Origin: Thermoplasmatota archaeon
GTDB lineage: Archaea > Thermoplasmatota > Penumbrarchaeia > Penumbrarchaeales > Penumbrarchaeaceae
Reading direction: 5' to 3'
DNA: 18,535 bases
Assembly (NCBI GenBank): GCA_030591285.1
Contig: JAUVBH010000007.1
Location: 1 to 18,535 of the forward strand
Shown: positions 8,741 through 14,106 of the stretch, one piece after another
Position numbering within the stretch: the stretch's first letter is position 1
How the letters are laid out: each line of letters starts with the position of its first letter
Program-made: the position numbers and the translations under genes
Notes under the pieces: generated by a model
Seen by the model: the letters and a program-made list of their open reading frames with translations, nothing else
Told to the model about the DNA's origin: nothing
Database searches by the model: none

Positions 8741-9799
8741 TCAATCAGATGAGTGTTTGGCTATCAGCTCTTTCATCTCCATATCACCGTTATGAACCTT
8801 GACGAAATCGTCGAATACTACCTGGAAATCCTCATCCGGAAGATACTCCTCGAAGAAGAGGACATTTTCGTTCTTGATGATATTGGGAAAGATATCGATG
8901 TAGGCTCTCTTCCAACCAATGATTATGATCTTCTTGTCCTGAATATAATCCTTAAGGATATCAACGATGGTCATGTCCCTCATGCTGGTCCCGATCATTA
9001 TCAGGAACTCGCAATCCTGGACCCTCTCCTCGAATTCGAAGAGCATTGCAGTATGCACATCGTCGCAATCATCTTTCACATATCCATCGAAGGGGTACTT
9101 CAGATAGATGTTCTCCACAACATCACCGAATTCGGACCTGAATCCGTTCTTGATCTGACCCGAACTGTGTTTCACGTTTCCTTTGCTGTCCCTGTAGAGA
9201 TTGATCGATCCGTGTAGCTTGATGTAATCTATCATTCCCTCTTTTCCGAAGTTGGAGGCATCGAAGACCCTGTCCATCTCCAGTCCGATATTGAGGTATT
9301 TGTAGATCTCGTTGTATACAAAATAGTTCTCGACCAACAGATCGTAATTTGTTGTAACCAGTGTTATGTCATCTCTGTTATATTCGAGGAACCTTGGAGG
9401 CATCACCTGTTTGAGAGCTTCGAAATCGTATTCTGAATCCCAGAACCGATGATCGATATATCTCTCGATCAATTCCTGGATCTGGTCAAATGTACCATCA
9501 AATTTGAAATTGTAAGAAAGTTCTAAAAAAATATCATCATAGATCGATCTGGAGATGTTCTTGAAGTAGCTTTTATCCTTCCTGTCTGTGACAAGTGTGT
9601 ATATGTTCTCGATATCTGTTTTTCCGTTCTGAAGGCTCTTCTCGAAATCCTCGTAAACCTTCAGGATATCGATCTCCTTGTGGTTCTTCAGGTATCTCTT
9701 GAAATCCTTGCTTAGATCGCTGGTGCTCGGCAGTCCGCAAGCATTTCCCAGACCGGCTCCAAAGAAGTACAATATCCCTGACATGGTTCGAGATTTCAT
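8741..9799 (-). CDS. SIR2-family protein (stand-alone SIR2_2-type, candidate NAD-consuming effector)
   Basis: This 352-residue soluble protein has the landmarks of the SIR2 Rossmann fold: a nucleotide-binding GAG at residues 14-16 followed by N19 and LPS (23-25); TTNYD at 149-153; the KLHGS motif with the expected catalytic His196 (194-198); and LIMIGTSMRD at 266-275 for the last NAD-contacting strand. The cysteine-pair zinc module of true deacetylase sirtuins is absent, which places it with the SIR2-like proteins often found in prokaryotic defence and NAD depletion. No second effector or sensor domain follows, unlike ThsA or DSR proteins. ATG at 9799 has no ribosome-binding site. ATG at 9784 (Met6) sits about 27 bases after a TTTTAATAA box and may be the true leaderless start. 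A defence role is inference from family only. Confidence 0.8.
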   Translation of the reverse strand: MKSRTMSGILYFFGAGLGNACGLPSTSDLSKDFKRYLKNHKEIDILKVYEDFEKSLQNGKTDIENIYTLVTDRKDKSYFKNISRSIYDDIFLELSYNFKFDGTFDQIQELIERYIDHRFWDSEYDFEALKQVMPPRFLEYNRDDITLVTTNYDLLVENYFVYNEIYKYLNIGLEMDRVFDASNFGKEGMIDYIKLHGSINLYRDSKGNVKHSSGQIKNGFRSEFGDVVENIYLKYPFDGYVKDDCDDVHTAMLFEFEERVQDCEFLIMIGTSMRDMTIVDILKDYIQDKKIIIIGWKRAYIDIFPNIIKNENVLFFEEYLPDEDFQVVFDDFVKVHNGDMEMKELIAKHSSD

Positions 9800-9805
9800 G
9801 CCACT

Positions 9806-9848
9806 GCGTTATTAAAATGGTTATCCAGTCAGTTCATTTTTTAATAAT
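9806..9848 (-). promoter_or_regulatory. Candidate promoter region of the SIR2 gene
   Basis: Two AT-rich boxes face the SIR2 gene: TTTTAATAA at about 9807-9815 and ATTATTAAAAA at about 9838-9848. The nearer one would put the transcript start close to the ATG at 9784 and make the message leaderless. The farther one would give a leader of about 16 bases for the ATG at 9799. A degenerate relative of the array repeat unit, TGGTTATCCAGTCAGTTCA, lies at 9818-9836 between them, matching array copy 1 at 13 of 19 positions. Confidence 0.35.
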
Positions 9849-9987
9849 TGGAATATCTGTAAAAAGTTCATCATTAGAGCATAATACGGAATAAAATGAA
9901 ATATATTAGGTTGGTGACATGTGACTTGAGTTTCGCTTAATAATATTAGGAATGGTAATGGCAGCGGATAATAACGGGGGTCGTATC

Positions 9988-10050
9988 TGTTTATCCAGTA
10001 CAAACATTCTGTTTATGCGGTGTAAACAATTTGTTTATATTTTGTGAACA
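9988..10050. repeat. Three tandem 19-bp imperfect dyads spaced exactly 22 bp apart (operator- or iteron-like)
   Basis: The copies are TGTTTATCCAGTACAAACA (9988-10006), TGTTTATGCGGTGTAAACA (10010-10028) and TGTTTATATTTTGTGAACA (10032-10050), separated by three-base spacers. All share TGTTTAT, a central GT and a terminal AACA. The middle copy is a perfect TGTTTA-N7-TAAACA dyad; the outer copies are imperfect. A 22-bp period is close to two helical turns, placing all sites on one face of the DNA, as expected for cooperative repressor binding or replication iterons. The array ends one base before an ATG on the plus strand (10052) and lies about 190 bases upstream of SIR2 on the minus strand. It does not resemble the archaeal origin ORB motif I know. 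The binding protein is unknown. Confidence 0.7.
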
Positions 10051-10145
10051 CATGAAATATATGGTAACCAAATGGAAGATGCTGAAGCAGTATGGTTCAC
10101 AAAGGGCCGATACGCTGTCTACGCTCTGAAAAGATATGGAGAGGA

Positions 10146-11150
10146 CTATTGATCCCTCAGATAGACTCTTAGACCGTCGCATACCGGACATTTTCCACTC
10201 CCACCACAGATATGACATTTCCCATCACCTTCACAGGTGTAACACAATCCGTGTCCCCCGCAACGGATGCATTTTATCTGTTTCCCAAAAAGACCGATCT
10301 TGCCATCACCTTTGCACCATTTGCATGTACCTTTCCCATTGCAGTTATAGCAGATCTTTTGATCATGACAGTGTGGGCATTCACCGTTTCCCCAGCATTC
10401 CTTGCACGCATCTCCAAGTTTGACCAGCTTCTGGATGGCATCAGCATTTCTCGGATCGATCTTCACAGCTTGTTTGAAATATTTACGTGCAAGTGTATCC
10501 TGAACTCCGATCATAGAGTAATCGCCCGAGATCAAGTTCTTAACACGAAGATGAAACTCACCTCTGATATGATACAGAGCCCCCCTCAGATCGTTCTTTT
10601 CATCTGAGATATATTTCTCAGCTTCTTCAAGTGCGAGACGGGCCTCGAAAGTGAGATCCTTCAACTCCCTCTCTGCCCTGCTTTTTGATATCTCCGAAGC
10701 CTGGTATCGGCGGTCCAGATCATCATCTTCAATGAAAAGTCTCCCTATTGGGTCATCATCATGATGAGGTAATACATCAACCCGTCCCCTCTTTCTCATC
10801 TCCTCTATCTCTTTTCGAGCGGCTCCAAGATAGAGTTTGGCAAAGTTCCTGGAATTCTTTTCAATGATCCTGTCCGCCTGGTCCATATCAACTTCTCTGG
10901 CCTTGTCAAAATAGAGGATGGACTTTTGGATCCTTCCTTCCTGGATGTATCTCATTGCAAGCCTGAGATAGTTCTCGATGCTCTTTTTCTCACCATGATA
11001 ATGGTAATGAATATCAGGTTGTTTTTCGGAAACAATGAATTTTGTGCCGCAATACATGCAGTGGACCTTGTCCAATTTTCCCGGGACATCCATTGACGAC
11101 CCGCATTGGGGGCAGATAACTGGTATCAGTTCCACATTCTTCAATTTCAA
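10146..11150 (-). CDS. Zinc-ribbon, TPR-like protein with C-terminal DnaJ-type CxxC zinc-finger repeats
   Basis: This 334-residue protein is probably cytosolic: there is no signal peptide or membrane segment. An N-terminal zinc ribbon uses Cys13, Cys16, Cys31 and Cys34 (CPQCG and CMYCG). A helical middle follows, with TPR-like helices near 59-85 and 215-245 (for example ARKYFKQAVKIDPRNADAIQ) and a charged coiled-coil-like stretch between. Residues 249-334 hold eight CxxC pairs with Gly-rich spacers, the pattern of the DnaJ cysteine-rich domain doubled, enough for four zinc ions. There is no J domain, so this is not DnaJ. A scaffold or RNA/protein-binding role is inferred. The start is uncertain: TTG at 11150 touches a GAGAGGG, while TTG at 11144 would sit at better spacing from it. 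It follows the upstream surface-protein gene by 13 bases and is probably co-transcribed with it. Confidence 0.75.
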   Translation of the reverse strand: MKLKNVELIPVICPQCGSSMDVPGKLDKVHCMYCGTKFIVSEKQPDIHYHYHGEKKSIENYLRLAMRYIQEGRIQKSILYFDKAREVDMDQADRIIEKNSRNFAKLYLGAARKEIEEMRKRGRVDVLPHHDDDPIGRLFIEDDDLDRRYQASEISKSRAERELKDLTFEARLALEEAEKYISDEKNDLRGALYHIRGEFHLRVKNLISGDYSMIGVQDTLARKYFKQAVKIDPRNADAIQKLVKLGDACKECWGNGECPHCHDQKICYNCNGKGTCKWCKGDGKIGLFGKQIKCIRCGGHGLCYTCEGDGKCHICGGSGKCPVCDGLRVYLRDQ

Positions 11151-11163
11151 CCCTCTCTATACA

Positions 11164-13791
11164 TCACTCTTCATCCTTTCCCCAGCTCTTTCCTTCATCC
11201 TCCCTGTTAAACCATACCAGCAGGAACAAGATCGCGACAAGAATGATCACCACGATCCCTATCCAGATCAGAACTACAGCCGGGCCATCCTGCGGGTCAT
11301 CCTCCCCACCCCTGGTCGGGTCCTTGGGGTACTCATCGTCAACATCCGGAACACCATCGTTATCATCATCCTCATCCTCGATGAGACCTGTTGTGGAGTT
11401 GCCATGAAGCTCGTCGGGCATCCCGTCCCCATCGGTATCCAGCCATGCCGCAGCATCATGAGGAAAATGATCCTCAAGATTGATCACTCCGTCATCATCG
11501 ATATCGGATGAATATGTCAGATAGCTTCCGTGGATCCTTGAAACGTCTCCAGACATCTTCAGAGAGGTTTCTCCCTGCCAGAGCTTCTCCTCGAAGGTAT
11601 AATCCTTCTTTGGCGGGGCCCCGGTCTTCAAAAAGCCGTGGATGGTGTTCACGATCCCGACTATGATACCACTCTTATCGAAGGTGTTGTAGGTCCCATA
11701 AGCGCTCTTTCCCCATTCGGTCAGTTTGAATTTTAATGTCAGGGACGGTACCATCCCAACTTCCAGAGATGCTGCGGTCATCAGATAGATATCACGATCA
11801 TCCTGACTTCCGCTGGGCATCTTGGGGGATCCTGGAACATAGAGTTCCAGATCATTGTGATCGGAGCTGTGGTGATCTATCAGGAAATAGTATTCCTGCG
11901 AAATATCAATGGATACATCGAATTGATTGATCATGTACAGATTGGCGAATACATCCAGAAGATGAAAAGCCTCCCCGATGAGGAATGCATACTCATTGAT
12001 CACAAGACCCAGGATCGCCGAAGCGAACTTGAAAAGGTCCACCTCCAGCATGTCGATATCATCAACAAGGACAGATATCGAACCCATTTCACCATCCGAT
12101 CCATTGTATATCTCACGATATAGGTCCCAGGTATATACATCGACCAGACCCATTGTAAGTGTGGGAATTTCCAGGACAGGGTCCCCATCTTCATCAAGTC
12201 CCAGATCATTGTTCTGAAGAGGGATCGGGATCGTACCGTTGATCAGTTCCCATTTCTTATCATCCTTTAAAATTATAAATTCCATATCGAAATATGGCTT
12301 GAACTTGACTGAGAACGTGTCATCAGATGATGTCATGTTGTAGGTATAATTGGTCCCAAGGTCCTGGAAACCCAATTCAACATAACCAAAATGTTCGATC
12401 ACGGTTTCCGAAACAAGTGAAAATGAAGCTATCAGACCATATCCAAAAGGAAGTTCCAGATGAGTGGATACACTCCTCCTGTCCACCAGTGTTCTGGAGT
12501 AGTTATTCTGTATCATCCAGTCAAGTGTTTCGAGAATATCCCCATAATGGACAGCTCCATCAGGAGTTGGGATGTTGTTGACCGTGATGTTGCGATACGA
12601 AATCCCGGTGGTGTTCTCATCATCAGTTGCTTCCAATCTGATAGAATGGAGACCCGCATTGATGAAAACATGCTCGAACTCCATCAGATCCGAGACATAC
12701 TCATCATCAATGAACCATCTGTATGTCAGATTATCCCCATCTCGATCATAGGACTTCCATCCGGAAATGGAAACACTGTCAAGCTGGGTTATCCATTCAT
12801 CTGGTGTAACATCGATCTTTGGTTGAGGAACGGTGTTGTGGTGGTCAACCCTGATCCCCCATGCTTTCATATCATACCAATATGGAAGCATTTCATCGAT
12901 GTAGAGGAATGCAAAGCAGTACAATCCATAGAACCCTTCAGATCCAAAGTTGGCATATAGCTCGAATTGATCGGTCACATTGACAGAGCTGTTCTGGACA
13001 CAGTAATAATCGATCGGAGGGAATGAAAGATTCTCGAAAACTCCCAGATACCACTCAAAGCTGATGTTCACTCCTGCCTCCTTTGGGAAATGGGCCTCTT
13101 CGATACTGAAGAGCTTTGAATCCCCCTCATTTATCTCAACGGTCACAAGTTCGGAGAGATATTTGGTTGGTGGTGGGTCTGCCTCGATAATGGTGGGTCC
13201 CATTATCACTTCGACATGGAACTCGATCACAGCATCTCCGAGTCCGGTCTCGTTATCTCCTTCACCACTTGAGGAAACATTGATCCGGTACGTTCTTTCT
13301 GTGACATTCCTCATGAAGAACTCACCGACCACTGCGGTCTGATTCTCCTCTGGAGATAGATCGAAGAAGCCATCCTCTGCCCAGGTGCCGTTGTAGATAC
13401 TTACACTAAAAAGGATAGAGGTGGTATTGTCGTTGATATCGATACCATACCAGAGATCGCCTTCTCCATAACCACTGTTGTCAATATTAGATACATTCTC
13501 GACGATGACATTCCGCCATTCGGTCACCTCAAGGATCCCGTTCCTACCACCATCGAGAGCCATTCCGATGTTGGGGTCCCAGGTTCCATTCAGATCAAGT
13601 GAGTCAATGGAAATGACAACAACAGCATTTCCTGCTATGAGTGCATCATACTCATCGGTCACTCCGTCGTTGTCAAGGTCCATTGGAGCCTGAACGCTCA
13701 TGAGCCTGAGGCATTCATCCGCTCCGGTATAGGGCATTGCAGGGAGGAGGGAAACGAGGAGAGAGAGAATTACAATATATGTCCATTTCAT
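11164..13791 (-). CDS. Membrane-anchored surface protein with PKD domain and thrombospondin type 3 calcium repeats
   Basis: This 875-residue exported protein has a signal peptide (MKWTYIVILSLLVSLLPAMP), an early calcium-loop-like DLDNDGVTDEYD, and a PKD-type beta domain at about 317-404 (VSISGWKSYDRDGDNLTYRW...). A long central part of unknown fold (about 410-750) includes a hydrophobic stretch around 595-630. Thrombospondin type 3-like Asp-rich calcium loops follow at about 760-820 (DIDDDGVINLEDHFP, DTDGDGMPDE, DEDDDNDGVPDVDDEYP), then a membrane helix at about 835-858 and an acidic tail, GKSWGKDEE. The start is the ATG at 13791 because GGGAGGAG lies five bases upstream and the signal peptide begins there; a reading from 13914 would add 41 unlikely residues. 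It heads a probable two-gene unit with the zinc-finger protein 13 bases downstream. Extracellular calcium-dependent structure is inferred from the loops; no enzyme motif was seen. Confidence 0.85.
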   Translation of the reverse strand: MKWTYIVILSLLVSLLPAMPYTGADECLRLMSVQAPMDLDNDGVTDEYDALIAGNAVVVISIDSLDLNGTWDPNIGMALDGGRNGILEVTEWRNVIVENVSNIDNSGYGEGDLWYGIDINDNTTSILFSVSIYNGTWAEDGFFDLSPEENQTAVVGEFFMRNVTERTYRINVSSSGEGDNETGLGDAVIEFHVEVIMGPTIIEADPPPTKYLSELVTVEINEGDSKLFSIEEAHFPKEAGVNISFEWYLGVFENLSFPPIDYYCVQNSSVNVTDQFELYANFGSEGFYGLYCFAFLYIDEMLPYWYDMKAWGIRVDHHNTVPQPKIDVTPDEWITQLDSVSISGWKSYDRDGDNLTYRWFIDDEYVSDLMEFEHVFINAGLHSIRLEATDDENTTGISYRNITVNNIPTPDGAVHYGDILETLDWMIQNNYSRTLVDRRSVSTHLELPFGYGLIASFSLVSETVIEHFGYVELGFQDLGTNYTYNMTSSDDTFSVKFKPYFDMEFIILKDDKKWELINGTIPIPLQNNDLGLDEDGDPVLEIPTLTMGLVDVYTWDLYREIYNGSDGEMGSISVLVDDIDMLEVDLFKFASAILGLVINEYAFLIGEAFHLLDVFANLYMINQFDVSIDISQEYYFLIDHHSSDHNDLELYVPGSPKMPSGSQDDRDIYLMTAASLEVGMVPSLTLKFKLTEWGKSAYGTYNTFDKSGIIVGIVNTIHGFLKTGAPPKKDYTFEEKLWQGETSLKMSGDVSRIHGSYLTYSSDIDDDGVINLEDHFPHDAAAWLDTDGDGMPDELHGNSTTGLIEDEDDDNDGVPDVDDEYPKDPTRGGEDDPQDGPAVVLIWIGIVVIILVAILFLLVWFNREDEGKSWGKDEE

Positions 13792-13796
13792 GATAT

Positions 13797-13804
13797 CTCC
13801 TCCC
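13797..13804 (-). promoter_or_regulatory. Ribosome-binding site deciding the start at 13791
   Basis: The minus strand reads GGGAGGAG five bases before the ATG at 13791, a near-perfect match to the archaeal 16S rRNA tail. It selects this ATG, at the signal peptide, over start codons farther upstream. Confidence 0.7.
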
Positions 13805-13876
13805 AAATTGAGACAGGCCAGATATGGTCTGGACGGGTAAATAAATTTTAGGGAGGACCGATCGATCCTTCCCTTT

Positions 13877-13887
13877 TTATATATATA
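13877..13887. promoter_or_regulatory. TATA-like box, possibly used in both directions
   Basis: The plus strand reads TTTATATATAT here. Read on the minus strand it would start the PKD surface-protein message near 13856, giving a leader of about 65 bases; a second AT box near 13840-13850 could give a shorter one. Read on the plus strand it would start near 13908, seven bases before the TTG of the small Gly-rich frame at 13915. The sequence is nearly symmetrical, so direction cannot be settled by eye. Confidence 0.4.
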
Positions 13888-13914
13888 GGATATTTGAACT
13901 ACGAATACATACAA

Positions 13915-14031
13915 TTGAAGATAGGAACAATTATCGCCGTTGCGATATTCTCCTTGACCGGGGGGAAGATTTTCTTTTGGGGTGGAGGAATATTCAAAGG
14001 AGGTGGTGGTGGAGCTAAAGGAAGATTCTAA
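13915..14031 (+). CDS. Possible 38-residue Gly-rich membrane peptide
   Basis: A TTG start at 13915 opens a 38-codon frame: MKIGTIIAVAIFSLTGGKIF followed by FWGGGIFKGGGGGAKGRF and a TAA stop. The first half is a hydrophobic stretch of about 12-13 residues after a Lys, resembling a short signal-anchor; the second half is Gly-rich and basic. There is no ribosome-binding site, but a TATA-like box about 33 bases upstream would yield a near-leaderless message. It sits between two minus-strand surface-protein genes, and its stop codon abuts the T-tract of the terminator belonging to the gene at 14107-16833. It may be a real small secreted or membrane peptide, or a chance frame in a promoter spacer. 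I do not recognise a family. Confidence 0.35.
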   Translation: MKIGTIIAVAIFSLTGGKIFFWGGGIFKGGGGGAKGRF

Positions 14032-14075
14032 AAAGAAAAAAAGTGGGGCCCAAATTTATTGGGAGAATGGGCCCC
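14030..14075 (-). terminator. Hairpin plus T-tract terminator of the six-repeat surface-protein gene
   Basis: An 8-bp stem (14045-14052 with 14068-14075, GGGGCCCA/TGGGCCCC) with a 15-base loop is followed on the minus strand by CTTTTTTTCTTTTTAG. It starts about 30 bases after the stop codon at 14107. The T-rich tract after the stem on the minus strand sets the direction. A bacterial-style stem is not required for archaeal termination, but the T tract alone would suffice. Confidence 0.7.
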
Positions 14076-14106
14076 GGGGTAGAGTAGGCACGTGGTGTAT
14101 CTGATA

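Larger units (their letters stand above)
9800..10145. other. Gene-free region of 346 bases holding the SIR2 promoter and a 22-bp repeat array
   Basis: This AT-rich stretch separates the SIR2 gene from the zinc-finger protein gene. It contains two TATA-like boxes facing SIR2 (about 9807-9815 and 9836-9848 on the minus strand) and the three-copy dyad array at 9988-10050. Two plus-strand micro-frames of 25 and 26 codons begin just after the array (ATG at 10052 and 10072), with no ribosome-binding site. Neither looks convincingly coding. I see no RNA gene. Confidence 0.5.

Noticed and set aside
8753..9217. Plus-strand 154-codon frame opposite the SIR2 gene
   Set aside because: It is the mirror of the SIR2 coding frame, which carries all the expected motifs; the repetitive Ile/Leu/Asp content is a shadow effect.
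9988..10050. The 22-bp array as a CRISPR array
   Set aside because: The spacers are only three bases, the repeats are imperfect and there are no cas genes nearby.
10052..10152. Two plus-strand micro-frames after the repeat array (25 and 26 codons)
   Set aside because: They overlap in different frames, lack a ribosome-binding site and run into the 3' end of the zinc-finger gene. They could be remnants but cannot be supported as genes.
10146..11150. Identification of the zinc-finger protein as DnaJ
   Set aside because: There is no J domain or HPD motif, and the CxxC repeats are twice the usual number and C-terminal.
12460..12960. Plus-strand 166-codon frame opposite the PKD surface-protein gene
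   Set aside because: It is antisense to the PKD domain, has no ribosome-binding site, and shows no recognisable motif.
13792..13914. N-terminal extension of the PKD surface protein from 13914
   Set aside because: It would put 41 residues before a clear signal peptide and ignore the GGGAGGAG site at the ATG at 13791. It also lies in promoter-like sequence.
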